NCBI RefSeq assembly: GCF_030283205.1
Contig: NZ_JASNWF010000032.1
Span: 24,139-88,138, forward strand
DNA from: Actinomadura opuntiae
GTDB lineage: Bacteria; Actinomycetota; Actinomycetes; Streptosporangiales; Streptosporangiaceae
Direction: 5' to 3'
DNA: 64,000 nt
Position 1 is the stretch's first letter; each line of letters begins with the position of its first letter. The notes beneath the pieces were generated by a model, which saw nothing but the letters and a program-made list of their open reading frames with translations, made no database searches and was not told the origin of the DNA. Both the position numbers and the translations under genes were made by a program. Of this stretch, positions 1 to 8,638 are shown one piece after another.

Positions 1-15
1 GATACTTCCACAATA

Positions 16-42
16 TTGACCAGGTTTCGGCAAACTTATACC
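16..42 (+). promoter_or_regulatory. Possible promoter of the terpene operon
   Basis: TTGACC at 16-21 is followed 15 nt later by TATACC at 37-42, a short-spaced sigma70-like pair. It would leave a leader of about 110 nt before the P450 start. The first 160 bases hold no gene; a purine-rich ribosome site (GAGGGG, near 146-151) sits about 9 nt ahead of the ATG at 161. The spacing is not ideal, so this is tentative. Confidence 0.3.
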
Positions 43-160
43 GGTACTTCCGGGATGCCCTTTTTGCCGCGAGAGGGGCTTCCCGCCGGAAGTTTTCCCG
101 CACGACTCGTCGAACACCGTCCTTCGCGCGAGAGACGTCCAGTCTGAGGGGCACGTCACG

Positions 161-1528
161 ATGACCGTCACCGCCGTCCCCGCACGGTCCCGGAAACCGA
201 AGAACTTCCCTCTCTACCGCACGGTTTCCCGCTTCGTCCGCGACCCGCTGAGAGAGATCGAGCGGATCAGCGCCGCGGCGGGGGGTGAGATAGCGCGGCT
301 CGACCTCGGCGCCTCGCACCCCTATGTGGTGACCCATCCCGACCACGTCCAGCAGGTGCTGCGCAAGGAGTCGGAGAACTTCGTCCGCGACGGGACCTTC
401 TGGCGCCCCCTGCACGGCCTCTTCGGCGACAGCATCATGTCCGAGTACGCCGAGTGGGAGCTGAGCAAGCGCATCCTGCAGCCGGTCTTCTCCACCCGCA
501 CCATCAGGTCCTTGAGCGACCACATGGCACGTGCCATCAACGACGCCGTAGCGGAGCTGGACGAGCCGGCGCGCGAGGGCCGGTCCATCGAGGTGCTGCC
601 GGAGATGGGGCGGATCGTCCACGACACCGTCATCAAGGTGCTCTTCGGCGACAAGATAAGGAAGGCCGAGGCCGACCGGCTCATCCCGGCGATGGAGCGC
701 CTCGCCACATCGATCGCGTTCCGCTTCCTGCTGCCGTTCGTCCCTCGCTCCATCCCGCTGCCGGGCGACCGCGCGTTCTCCGCCGGCCTTCAGGTCATGG
801 ACGAGACGCTGTACGAGCTCGTGGACCGGTTCCGGTACGACCCGGGCGAGGGCTACGACATCTTCACCGCGCTCTGCAAGGCCCGGATGACGGAGGGCAG
901 CGGCCTCGACGACAACTGGGTCCGCGACAACCTGCTCGCCATGTGGGCCACCAGCACCGAGACGACGACGGTCGCGCTGACCTGGATCTGGCCGATGCTC
1001 GACGCCCATCCGGACGTCACCGCGCGGCTGCGCGCCGAGATCGAGGACGTCGTGGGCGGCGAGGCGGTGCGGCCCGATCACCTGCACCGGCTCCCCTATG
1101 TGAAGCAGGTCGTGCAGGAGCTACTGCGCCTGTATCCGGTGGGCTGGATCTTCCCGCGGATCGCGTTGAACGACACCGTCATCGGCGACGTGCCCGTCAA
1201 GGAGGGCCAGACCGTCCTGATCAGCCCGTTCCTGACGCACCGCCTGGAGTCGGTGTGGGAGCGGCCGCTGGAGTTCGATCCCGAACGCTTCACTCCGGAG
1301 CGAGCGCGCGGGCGTCACCGCTACGCCTACTTCCCCTTCGGCGGTGGACCGCACCAGTGCATCGGGCGGCACGTGTTCAACATGGAGGCCGAGTTGATCC
1401 TCACCGCCATCCTCAGCCGCCACCGTCCGGAGCTGGCACCGACGGACGGGCCGGTACAGGCGCGGATCGGAGCGACGCTCCGCCCCGACCAGCCGCTCCA
1501 CCTCGTCCTGCACCCGGCCGAGCGCTGA
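161..1528 (+). CDS. Cytochrome P450 of a terpene biosynthetic operon
   Basis: A 455-residue cytochrome P450, a heme monooxygenase expected to oxidise the terpene made by the next two gene products. The heme-binding loop FGGGPHQCIG carries the proximal thiolate at Cys400, the K-helix ExxR motif is ELLR near residues 319-322, and the I-helix reads ATSTETT near 263-269, so Thr is kept but the usual AGxDT acidic residue is replaced by Glu. There is no signal peptide or membrane anchor, as in soluble bacterial P450s that need separate ferredoxin partners; none is encoded nearby. The stop codon overlaps the next start (ATGA at 1525-1530 region), implying translational coupling. Substrate is inferred from context only. 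Confidence 0.95.
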   Translation: MTVTAVPARSRKPKNFPLYRTVSRFVRDPLREIERISAAAGGEIARLDLGASHPYVVTHPDHVQQVLRKESENFVRDGTFWRPLHGLFGDSIMSEYAEWELSKRILQPVFSTRTIRSLSDHMARAINDAVAELDEPAREGRSIEVLPEMGRIVHDTVIKVLFGDKIRKAEADRLIPAMERLATSIAFRFLLPFVPRSIPLPGDRAFSAGLQVMDETLYELVDRFRYDPGEGYDIFTALCKARMTEGSGLDDNWVRDNLLAMWATSTETTTVALTWIWPMLDAHPDVTARLRAEIEDVVGGEAVRPDHLHRLPYVKQVVQELLRLYPVGWIFPRIALNDTVIGDVPVKEGQTVLISPFLTHRLESVWERPLEFDPERFTPERARGRHRYAYFPFGGGPHQCIGRHVFNMEAELILTAILSRHRPELAPTDGPVQARIGATLRPDQPLHLVLHPAER

Positions 1529-2439
1529 TGGAGGGCACCGGCGGCGAAACGGCCGCCCCTCCGGCGTTCACGCCCGCCCTGGAAGCCGGGACGATCTGCG
1601 CGGTCGCCGGGCAGGCGCAGCGGCAGATGCGCTCCTGGGCGGCCGCCTATCCCGCGCTCTATGACGCGAAGGCGTTCGACCCGGCGCTGTTCAGCACCCT
1701 CGCGCTCGCGGCGGCGTTCAGCGGGCCGGGGCTCGGCGCGGACCGTCTCGCCATGGCCAACAAGGTCTGCCTCTGGTGCTTCGGGCTGGACTGGTCGATC
1801 GACTACGCGGCGTCGTCCCGGGCCGTGGTCGCCGGCCTGGTCCGGCGGTGCGCCGCCGTGGCCGACGGCGAGGAGCCCGAACCGGGGACGCCCGCCGAGA
1901 GCGAACTCTCCCGGTTCCTCGCCGACATCAGGGACGGGCTTCGCACCGAACCGGCCTTCCCGCGGTTGCGCGGCGTATGGCGCGACGAGCTGCAGCGAAT
2001 GCTCGACGCGATGGCCCTCGAATGGGACTGGAAGGCCGCACGCGAAAACGGCGGGGCCGCCCCCTCGTTCGAGGACTATCTCGCGAACGCCGACAACCTG
2101 GGTTTCGCGTTCGTGTTCGTCTCTCACTGGATCGCCTCCGGTGGCGGTGGGGACGTGGCGGCCGTCCGCGAGGCGGGCTGGGCCGTCCAGCGGGTGATCC
2201 GGCTGCTCAACGACCTCGGGACCTACGAGCGCGACCTGGAATGGGGCGATCTCAACGCGCTCCTGCTCGGCCGCCCCCGCGCGGAGGTCCAGGAGCGGAT
2301 CGCGGCGCTGACCGCGGAAGCGCGCGTTCTCATAGAGCGCGCGAGAGAAGGCGCCCCCGGCCTCGCCGACTACATGGAACGGCAGATGGACTTCTGTGCC
2401 GGCTTCTACGGGGTGACCGACTTCTGGGGTTCCTTGTGA
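1528..2439 (+). CDS. Class I terpene synthase (ionisation-type cyclase)
   Basis: A 303-residue protein starting at the ATG that overlaps the P450 stop. Near the C-terminus it has a clear class I NSE/DTE metal site, NDLGTYERD, with ligands N228, T232 and D236 (Asp in place of the usual final Glu). The usual aspartate-rich motif is degenerate: at the expected place it reads D88-W-S-I-D92, so the second Asp is Trp. Class I enzymes bind Mg2+ through these two motifs and ionise a prenyl or cyclised diphosphate. Placement between a P450 and a class II cyclase suggests that it acts on the bicyclic diphosphate made by the next gene product. The product cannot be deduced. Confidence 0.85.
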   Translation: MEGTGGETAAPPAFTPALEAGTICAVAGQAQRQMRSWAAAYPALYDAKAFDPALFSTLALAAAFSGPGLGADRLAMANKVCLWCFGLDWSIDYAASSRAVVAGLVRRCAAVADGEEPEPGTPAESELSRFLADIRDGLRTEPAFPRLRGVWRDELQRMLDAMALEWDWKAARENGGAAPSFEDYLANADNLGFAFVFVSHWIASGGGGDVAAVREAGWAVQRVIRLLNDLGTYERDLEWGDLNALLLGRPRAEVQERIAALTAEARVLIERAREGAPGLADYMERQMDFCAGFYGVTDFWGSL

Positions 2440-4136
2440 GCATCGACGACCGGCCCATGTCGGAGACGGACGTCCCTTCACCTCCGCATGAAACCGTCCG
2501 CACGCTCCGCGAACCCGACGCCGGCCTTTCCGACGCCGAGCTCCGCCGCGCCACCGCCCGGATCATCGACGGGATGACCGAGCACCCCTGGGGCCGGACG
2601 TCGCCGTCGATCTACGAGACGGGCCGGCTGGTGACGCTCGCGCCCTGGTTGAGCGGGCACGAGAGGCGGGTCTCCTACCTGCTCGAGCGGCAGCGGCCGG
2701 ACGGCATGTGGGGCGCCCCGGACCCCGGGTACGCGCTCGTCCCGACGCTCAGCGCCGTCGAGGCCCTGCTGACGGTGCTCACCCGGGACGGCGGGACGGC
2801 CGGCATCGGCCGCGACCGCCTCGCCCGCGCCGCGGATCGGGCGCTCGGCGCCGCCGCGGCCCGCCTGTGCGGCCCGTCCGCCCCCGCCTTCCCGCTGCCC
2901 GACCTGCCCGCGATCGAACTGATCACGCCGGCGCTCGTCGAGGGGATCAACGCGTCGCTGGAGCGGCTGCGGGACGCGCCCGTCGCCGGGCTCGGCGCGT
3001 GGGCGGGGCGCATCCTGAACCCGCCGGCCGGGATGGACGGCGCCAAGCTCGGGTTCGTCCGCTCGCTGCTCGCCTCCGGCGCGGCCGTCCCGCAGAAGCT
3101 CATGCACGCTCTGGAGGTCGCCGGTACGGCGGCGGCCGGGCTGCCGCACGCCCGCCCCGAGCCGACCGGGACCATCGGCGCGTCCCCCGCCGCGACGGCC
3201 GCCTGGCTGGGGGCCGGCGGGGCGCCCGAACCCGGCGATCCGGCGCGCTGGTACCTGGAGGCGGTCGTCGCCCGGCACGGCGGGCCGGTCCCGTGCGGCT
3301 TCCCGCTGACGGTGTTCGAGCGCGGATGGGTGCTGGCGTGGCTGGCGCGCGCGGGCGTCCCGTTCACCGTGCCGCCCGAAGTCGTCCTCAGCCTGACGGC
3401 CCCGCTCGGGCCGGCGGGCACCGCCGCCGCGGCCGGGCTTCCCTCCGACGCCGACACCACCGCCGGCGCGCTGTACGCGCTGGCCCTGATGGACGCGCCC
3501 TGCCGCCCCGACTCCCTGCTCCCCTACGAGCTGGACGAGCACTTCTGCACCTGGCAGGGCGAGGACGGGGCGTCCATCACGACGAACGCCCACGTCCTGG
3601 AGGCCTTCGGCCAGTACCTCGCGACCATGCGGGACCGCATCGGCGCGGCGTCGGCGGAGCGGTACGCCGACGCGGCCGTGAAGGCGGCGTCCTGGCTGTG
3701 CGGACAGCAGCGGCCGGACGGCAGCTGGGAGGACCGGTGGCACGCCTCGCCGTTCTACGCGACGGCGTGCGCCGCCATCGCGCTGGCCGCGTTCGGCGGG
3801 GAGCGGTCCGCGCCGGCCGTCGCGGCGGCGCGCCGCTGGGTCCTCGCCACGCAGCGCGCGGACGGGTCCTGGGGACGCTGGGACGGGACGGCGGAGGAGA
3901 CGTCGTACGCGGTCCAACTCCTGCTGCTGACGGGTGACGCCCCCGATCCCGCCGCCACGGCGGCCGCCGCCCGTGCAAGGCCGCACCTGCTGCGCGGTCT
4001 GACCAGCGAGGACGATCGGGGGGACGAGGAGCCGGCCCTCTGGCATGACAAGGACCTCTACAGGCCCGGCGCGATCGTCCGGGCCGGGATCGTCGCGGCC
4101 CTTCATCTCGGCCGCGGGTCCGGTGTGTTTCGGTGA
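2436..4136 (+). CDS. Class II terpene cyclase with DxDTT motif
   Basis: A 566-residue class II (protonation-initiated) diterpene or sesquiterpene cyclase in the squalene-hopene/copalyl diphosphate synthase superfamily. The start is taken as the GTG at 2436, whose GTGA overlaps the preceding stop; an ATG at 2457 is an alternative. QW-like repeats occur near the N-terminus (RPDGMWG) and twice near the C-terminus (RPDGSWE, RADGSWG). The acid motif is D338-A-D340-T-T, so the middle Asp proton donor is kept but the fourth position of DxDD is Thr. The length fits a beta-gamma two-domain enzyme with no class I domain. With its class I partner it should build a labdane-like skeleton. No prenyl diphosphate synthase for C15/C20 is adjacent. 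Confidence 0.88.
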   Translation: MSIDDRPMSETDVPSPPHETVRTLREPDAGLSDAELRRATARIIDGMTEHPWGRTSPSIYETGRLVTLAPWLSGHERRVSYLLERQRPDGMWGAPDPGYALVPTLSAVEALLTVLTRDGGTAGIGRDRLARAADRALGAAAARLCGPSAPAFPLPDLPAIELITPALVEGINASLERLRDAPVAGLGAWAGRILNPPAGMDGAKLGFVRSLLASGAAVPQKLMHALEVAGTAAAGLPHARPEPTGTIGASPAATAAWLGAGGAPEPGDPARWYLEAVVARHGGPVPCGFPLTVFERGWVLAWLARAGVPFTVPPEVVLSLTAPLGPAGTAAAAGLPSDADTTAGALYALALMDAPCRPDSLLPYELDEHFCTWQGEDGASITTNAHVLEAFGQYLATMRDRIGAASAERYADAAVKAASWLCGQQRPDGSWEDRWHASPFYATACAAIALAAFGGERSAPAVAAARRWVLATQRADGSWGRWDGTAEETSYAVQLLLLTGDAPDPAATAAAARARPHLLRGLTSEDDRGDEEPALWHDKDLYRPGAIVRAGIVAALHLGRGSGVFR

Positions 4137-4211
4137 GGTGAATTTCGCCACACCGGTTCCGCCGCGCACGCCCCTCAAATGCGACAAAATCGCTTGTGTT
4201 GATGATTCACC

Positions 4212-4240
4212 TTGAGGGGGTATGGCCCTGTTGCTAGTCT
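4212..4240 (+). promoter_or_regulatory. Predicted promoter of the conservon
   Basis: TTGAGG (4212-4217) and TAGTCT (4235-4240) are separated by exactly 17 nt, a good housekeeping-sigma promoter. Transcription would start near 4247, leaving a leader of about 118 nt before the kinase-like gene. The rest of 4137-4364 contains no convincing gene. This indicates that the conservon can be transcribed separately from the terpene operon upstream. Confidence 0.55.
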
Positions 4241-4364
4241 TCTACGCCGTACGGAACGGCGACTAGCCGCCGCCCCTGCGGACCACGACACCAGCACGCC
4301 CGCCTCCGCGAATCACATGTGCACGCGGTTGCGAGCCAATTCACATATTGTTGGGGCGATTGTA

Positions 4365-6896
4365 ATGCGCTTCCGCAACTCGCGCCTGCGAACCAAGATC
4401 ACAGCGCTGTTGCTGTCCCTGACCGCACTCTGGGTTTTCGCGGCCTGGGTGACCCTGCGGGAAGGCGTCAATCTGCTCGGCGTCACGACCCTGGACAGCG
4501 CGATCGCCCAGCCGACCGACCCGCTCCTGGCCGAGCTCCAGAAGGAGCGGCGGCTGTCGATGATCGAATTCTCCCGGCCGGGCGCGTCGGTCCGCAGCGC
4601 GCTCGCCGCGCAGCGCGCCCGCACCGACGACGCGAGCGCCGAGGCCGTCAGGCGCGCCCGTGACGGCAAGGTGAAATGGTTCGCCGGGAACCTGCTCGAG
4701 CACCGCATCGACGAGATGATCGGCAGGTTGCGGGGGGTGGACGCGCTCCGCCGCTCCGTCGACGGGCGCACCGCCGACCGGACCCGAATCGCCGCCGGAT
4801 ATTCGGACGTCATCGAATCGATTTTCCGGGTCTACGACTCCCTGGCCACGCTGGACGACAAGGATTTCGCCGCCGACACCCGGACCGAAGTCGAGCTGAA
4901 CCGCACCTGGGAACTGCTTTCCCAGGAAGACGCGCTGGTCGCCGGTGCGCTCACGGCCGGCCGTTTCAACCAGGCCGAACTCATCACGTTCACCCAGACG
5001 GCCGGCACCCGGCGGCACAACATCTCCGCCGCGCTCATCGCCATTCAGGACTCGGACGGCGCCCTTTACGACGCGCTGACGAAGAACGCGAAACTCGCGC
5101 AGGTCCAGTCCCTCGAGGACCAGATCATGCAGAACCGCCGGATCACCACCGGCAAGCCGCCGCACACCGTCACCCGGCCGGCGGTCACCCTCGACCAGTG
5201 GTCCGCGGCGGCGACGCCCGCGCTGAGCCAGGTGCGCGACAGCATCCAGGCGGGCGGCGACCGGCTCGTGGACCGCGCCAAGCCGATCGCCGCCGGGGTG
5301 ATCCTGCGGCTGCTGCTGGCCGGTGGTCTGGGGTTGCTCGCGGTCATCGCGTCGGTCGTCGTGTCGATCACCACGGCCCGCGCCCTGGTGCGGCAGCTGG
5401 AGCGGCTGCGCGCCGCCGCCTGGGAGCTGGCCGAGCAGCGGCTGCCCGGCGTCGTCGAACGGCTCGGGCACGGCGAGAAGGTGGACGTCTCGGTCGAGGC
5501 GCCCCCGCTGCAGTTCGGCACCGACGAGATCGGGCAGGTGGGACGCGCGTTCAACGCCGTCCAGGAGACCGCGATCCGCACCGCCGTCGAGCAGGCCGAG
5601 CTGCGCCGCGGCATCCGCGACGTCCTGCTGAGCCTGGCCCGCCGCACCCAGACCCTCGTGCACCGGCAGCTGACCATGCTGGACACCATGGAGCGCCGCC
5701 GCGACATCGAGGTCAAGGAGCTGGAGGAGCTGTTCCGGCTCGACCACCTGGCGACCCGGATGCGGCGCAACGCCGAGAACCTCATCGTGCTGTCGGGCGC
5801 GCTGCCCGCCCGCGGCTGGCGCAGCTCGGTGCCGATGATCGACGTCGTGCGCGCCGCGGTCGGCGAGGTCGAGGACTACACCCGCGTCACCGTGCTGCCG
5901 TTCGGCCCGGTCGAGCTGGCCGGGCGCGCGGTCGGCGACGTCACCCACCTGCTCGCCGAGCTGATCGAGAACGCCGTGACGTTCTCCCCGCCCGACACCG
6001 TCGTGCAGGTCGGCGGGCACCTGGTCGCCAACGGCTTCGCGATCGACATCGAGGACCGCGGGCTCGGCATGACCGACGAGAAGCTCGCCGAGATCAACGA
6101 GCGGATCGAGAACCCGCCCGACTTCAACCTGCAGAGCTCGGTGCAGCTCGGCCTGTTCGTGGTCAGCAAGCTCGCCGAGCGGTACGGGCTGCGGGTCTCG
6201 CTGAAGCGGTCCGCCTACGGCGGCACCACCGCGGTCGTCGTCATCCCCAAGGAACTGGTCGTCGAGGACAGCGACCGGGTGCGGGTGCCCGCGACCGCCG
6301 CCGCCACCACGCGGAACGGCCTGGAGGTGCGCCGTCCCACCGCGGTCGGCGCCGGACGGTCCGCCGGCACGGGCGGCACCGCGACGCTCACCGCCGGCGG
6401 CACCGGGCCGCAGCAGCAGCCGTCCGGACCCGCTCTGGTGGCGGTGCCCGCGCCCGCGTCAGAACCGCCCGCCGCCGAACCGCCCGCCCATGCGCCGGCG
6501 GCGACCGGCGGCGACCCCGAACCCGGCCTGCCCGACGGGCAGGACGCGCCCCCCGCGGACGAGCCGCGCTCCCACGACGGCGACCCGTCCACTCCGTCCG
6601 GTGCGGGCGGCGGGCATCCCGACCCCAGCCAGCCGGAGGACCAGCCGCCCGTGCCCGACATCTCCACCACGCCTTCCGGCCTGCCCGTCCGCGTGCCGCA
6701 GGCGAACCTCGCCGAACCGCTGCGCACCGACGAGCCGGTCGTGGCCGCCGAGCCGGACGAGCCCGACGACCCGGGCCGCTCGCCCGAGGAGATCCAGCGG
6801 ATCATGGGCTCGTACCAGCGCGGGACCCGGCAGGGACGTTCGGACGCGGCCGAGGCCCTCGGCAATCGAGCAGCGGAAGGCGAGGAAGGTCAGTGA
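4365..6896 (+). CDS. Conservon sensor kinase-like protein (CvnA type), NIT-HAMP-HATPase
   Basis: I place the start at the ATG at 4365 (MRFRNSRLRTKI), which gives an 843-residue protein with a membrane segment right after a basic N-terminus; longer in-frame starts precede it but look non-coding. Order: TM1 (about 15-37), an extracellular nitrate/nitrite-sensing-like helical domain, TM2 (about 305-335), HAMP linker, a helical region with LDHLATRMRRNAEN, and a histidine-kinase ATPase domain with N-box (ELIENAVTFSPP) and G-box (DRGLGM). The last 200 residues are Pro/Ala-rich and probably disordered. The first gene of a conservon, thought to act like a membrane receptor for the downstream GTPase module. 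It overlaps the next gene by GTGA. Confidence 0.92.
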   Translation: MRFRNSRLRTKITALLLSLTALWVFAAWVTLREGVNLLGVTTLDSAIAQPTDPLLAELQKERRLSMIEFSRPGASVRSALAAQRARTDDASAEAVRRARDGKVKWFAGNLLEHRIDEMIGRLRGVDALRRSVDGRTADRTRIAAGYSDVIESIFRVYDSLATLDDKDFAADTRTEVELNRTWELLSQEDALVAGALTAGRFNQAELITFTQTAGTRRHNISAALIAIQDSDGALYDALTKNAKLAQVQSLEDQIMQNRRITTGKPPHTVTRPAVTLDQWSAAATPALSQVRDSIQAGGDRLVDRAKPIAAGVILRLLLAGGLGLLAVIASVVVSITTARALVRQLERLRAAAWELAEQRLPGVVERLGHGEKVDVSVEAPPLQFGTDEIGQVGRAFNAVQETAIRTAVEQAELRRGIRDVLLSLARRTQTLVHRQLTMLDTMERRRDIEVKELEELFRLDHLATRMRRNAENLIVLSGALPARGWRSSVPMIDVVRAAVGEVEDYTRVTVLPFGPVELAGRAVGDVTHLLAELIENAVTFSPPDTVVQVGGHLVANGFAIDIEDRGLGMTDEKLAEINERIENPPDFNLQSSVQLGLFVVSKLAERYGLRVSLKRSAYGGTTAVVVIPKELVVEDSDRVRVPATAAATTRNGLEVRRPTAVGAGRSAGTGGTATLTAGGTGPQQQPSGPALVAVPAPASEPPAAEPPAHAPAATGGDPEPGLPDGQDAPPADEPRSHDGDPSTPSGAGGGHPDPSQPEDQPPVPDISTTPSGLPVRVPQANLAEPLRTDEPVVAAEPDEPDDPGRSPEEIQRIMGSYQRGTRQGRSDAAEALGNRAAEGEEGQ

Positions 6897-7318
6897 CGCA
6901 GAAGACCGGTTCATCGTCCGATCTGGGCTTTTTGCTCGACGATCTGGTCCACCGGTTGCCGCACGCGCGCAACGCGGTGGTGCTGTCGGCCGACGGCCTG
7001 CTGATGGCCTCCTCGGCGGGCATGAGCCAGGACGACGGCGAGCACCTGTCCGCGGTGGCGGCGGGCATCCAGAGCCTCGCCAAGGGCGCCGGCACCCGGT
7101 TCGGCGGCGGCCCCGTCCGGCAGACGATCGTCGAGATGCAGTCGGCGTTCCTGCTGGTGTCGGTGGCCGGCAAGGGCGCCTGCCTGGCGGTGCTGGCCGG
7201 CGAGGAGGCCGACGTGGGGCTGATCGCCTACGAGATGGCGATGCTCGTCACGAGCATGGGCCACCACCTCACCTCGCCGTCGCGCGCGGAGTCGGCCGCG
7301 GAGGGCCGGCCGACATGA
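6893..7318 (+). CDS. Roadblock/LC7-domain protein (CvnB type)
   Basis: A 141-residue roadblock/LC7 protein. The GTG at 6893 overlaps the kinase-like gene stop (GTGA), and the mature sequence begins with a typical helix followed by the VVLSADGLLMASSAGM strand pattern. Roadblock proteins act as small dimeric platforms that regulate Ras-like GTPases, and in conservons this one is thought to help tether or regulate the GTPase encoded two genes on. No membrane segment is seen. The stop overlaps the start of the next gene by ATGA, so all members are translationally coupled. Confidence 0.93.
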   Translation: MTQKTGSSSDLGFLLDDLVHRLPHARNAVVLSADGLLMASSAGMSQDDGEHLSAVAAGIQSLAKGAGTRFGGGPVRQTIVEMQSAFLLVSVAGKGACLAVLAGEEADVGLIAYEMAMLVTSMGHHLTSPSRAESAAEGRPT

Positions 7319-7743
7319 TGCCGCCGGAGGAGCCGGGCCAGGAGCCCTGGCCCGAGGATCCCGCGCTGCACACGCCCGGGCACGAGCGGGTCTTCGACGA
7401 GAGCGCCGGCCCGATGGTGCGGCCGTACGTGATGACCAGCGGCCGGATCGAGCCCGTGCACGGCCGGTTCGACCTCATCACGCTGGTGGTCGCGGTCGGC
7501 CCCGAGCCGGAGGGCGCGATCGGGCTCGGCCCCGAGCACCTGGCGATCATCCGGCTGTGCCAGCAGGTGATGTCGGTCGCCGAGCTCACCGGCCACCTCG
7601 ACCTTCCCGTCGCGACCGTGCGGGTGCTGCTCGGCGACCTGCTGGGCAAGGGGTTCGTCTCGATGCAGGAACCCGAACCGGAGGCGGACATGCACGACAT
7701 CAGGCTCTACAAGGCGGTGATCGATGGTCTCCGGGCCCTCTAA
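7315..7743 (+). CDS. DUF742 protein (CvnC type)
   Basis: A 142-residue DUF742 protein, the third conservon member. Two in-frame ATGs occur in a row (7315 and 7318); the first overlaps the upstream stop as ATGA. The body contains VRPYVMTSGRIEP, a hallmark of the family, and a C-terminal winged-helix-like stretch (LSVAELTGHLDLPVATVRVLLGDLL, given here as positions about 85-108 in the protein). The biochemical role is not well defined; heterocomplex formation with the other Cvn proteins at the membrane is known for S. coelicolor members. The 3' end overlaps the GTPase gene by 20 nt. Confidence 0.92.
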   Translation: MMPPEEPGQEPWPEDPALHTPGHERVFDESAGPMVRPYVMTSGRIEPVHGRFDLITLVVAVGPEPEGAIGLGPEHLAIIRLCQQVMSVAELTGHLDLPVATVRVLLGDLLGKGFVSMQEPEPEADMHDIRLYKAVIDGLRAL

Positions 7744-8350
7744 CGCCGGGGGCGGGCGGCACGACGCGCGCGCCCGCCGGATGCCCACCGCGGTCAAGAT
7801 CGTGATCGCGGGCGGTTTCGGGGTGGGCAAGACGACGATGGTCGGCACGGTCTCGGAGACGCGGCCGCTGCGCACCGAGGAGATCCTCACCGACGAGAGC
7901 GTCGGCGTCGACGACGTCTCCGGGGTGGAGCGCAAGAAGACCACCACCGTCGCGATGGACTTCGGCCGCCTCACCTTCCGCGACGAGTACGTCCTGTACC
8001 TGTTCGGCACGCCCGGGCAGGAGCGCTTCTGGTTCATGTGGGACGAGGTGGCGCTCGGCGCGCTCGGCGCCGTCGTGCTCGCCGACACCCGCCGCCTGTC
8101 GGACTGCTTCCCGTCCGTCGACTACTTCGAGCGGCGCGGCACCCCGTTCGTCGTGGCCGTCAACTGCTTCGAGGGCGCCAAGCAGTACGAGCTGGCGGAG
8201 ATCCAGATGGCGCTGAACCTGGGGCCGAAGGTCCCCGTCATGCTCTGCGACGCCCGCCGCCTCGACTCCTGCAAGCAGGTGCTCATCGACCTCGTCCTGC
8301 ACGCGATGAAGTCCCGCGGCCTCCCCGCCCTCGAAACCCAAGGCGCCTGA
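7724..8350 (+). CDS. Conservon small GTPase (CvnD type)
   Basis: A 208-residue Ras-like ATP/GTP-binding protein closing the conservon. The P-loop is GGFGVGKTT (about residues 30-38), switch II is GTPGQERF, and the usual NKxD specificity motif is replaced by VNCFEG, which is normal for this subfamily. The first 20 residues are Gly/Arg-rich, and an ATG at 7781 (MPTAVKIV) is a possible shorter start; the upstream ATG is preferred because it keeps coupling with the DUF742 gene. GTP turnover is presumed to be the output of the receptor-like module. A strong hairpin follows the stop. Confidence 0.93.
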   Translation: MVSGPSNAGGGRHDARARRMPTAVKIVIAGGFGVGKTTMVGTVSETRPLRTEEILTDESVGVDDVSGVERKKTTTVAMDFGRLTFRDEYVLYLFGTPGQERFWFMWDEVALGALGAVVLADTRRLSDCFPSVDYFERRGTPFVVAVNCFEGAKQYELAEIQMALNLGPKVPVMLCDARRLDSCKQVLIDLVLHAMKSRGLPALETQGA

Positions 8351-8361
8351 AGCCCGGAAGC

Positions 8362-8406
8362 GGGGCGTTGTGCCGCCGGCCGAAACCACCGGCAGCACAA
8401 CGCCCC
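8362..8406 (+). terminator. Terminator-like hairpin after the conservon
   Basis: Eleven nt after the GTPase stop a 12-bp perfect stem (GGGGCGTTGTGC at 8362-8373 with its complement at 8395-8406) is extended, after one mismatch, by five further pairs around a 9-nt loop. No T-run follows, which is common for high-GC actinomycete terminators. Confidence 0.65.
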
Positions 8407-8415
8407 CGCGACCCC

Positions 8416-8487
8416 TACGTCTTCAAGCCCGACCGCCGGTACGTCTTTAAGCCCGGCCGCCGGTAGGTCTTTAAGCCCGACCGCCGG
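8416..8487 (+). repeat. Three tandem copies of a 24-nt repeat
   Basis: Units at 8416-8439, 8440-8463 and 8464-8487 share the core GTCTTTAAGCCCGACCGCCG and differ at one or two positions each. They lie between the conservon terminator and the convergent polyprenyl synthase gene, in non-coding DNA. No spacer separates the copies, so this is a short tandem repeat and not a CRISPR. Function is unknown. Confidence 0.85.
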
Positions 8488-8607
8488 CGACCTCAACGTT
8501 GCGATCGCGTGCGAAGCCAAGTTCGAGCCTGCGAGAACTTGATCGCGCAGCGAGCCCCCAGGGCGAGTCGGAGCGATGCAGCGATCGCCGCACCGCCCGT
8601 TGAAGGA

Positions 8608-8622
8608 GGGCGCCCAGCGCCC
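8608..8622 (-). terminator. Short hairpin downstream of the polyprenyl synthase gene
   Basis: GGGCGC-CCA-GCGCCC forms a 6-bp all-GC stem with a 3-nt loop 17 nt beyond the stop of the minus-strand prenyl synthase gene. It is a plausible terminator; the 8488-8638 stretch holds nothing else that looks coding. Confidence 0.4.
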
Positions 8623-8638
8623 GACGCCGAGGGCGGTG

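Noticed and set aside
4190..4212. TTGTG...TTCAC before the conservon as another Rex site
   Set aside because: The half-sites are one base too far apart and flanking positions do not match the consensus.
4212..4364. Upstream extension of the kinase-like gene
   Set aside because: It would put the promoter and leader inside the coding region; the ATG at 4365 gives the usual basic N-terminus followed by the first membrane helix.
8416..8487. Tandem 24-nt units as a CRISPR array
   Set aside because: Units are contiguous without spacers and no cas genes are nearby.
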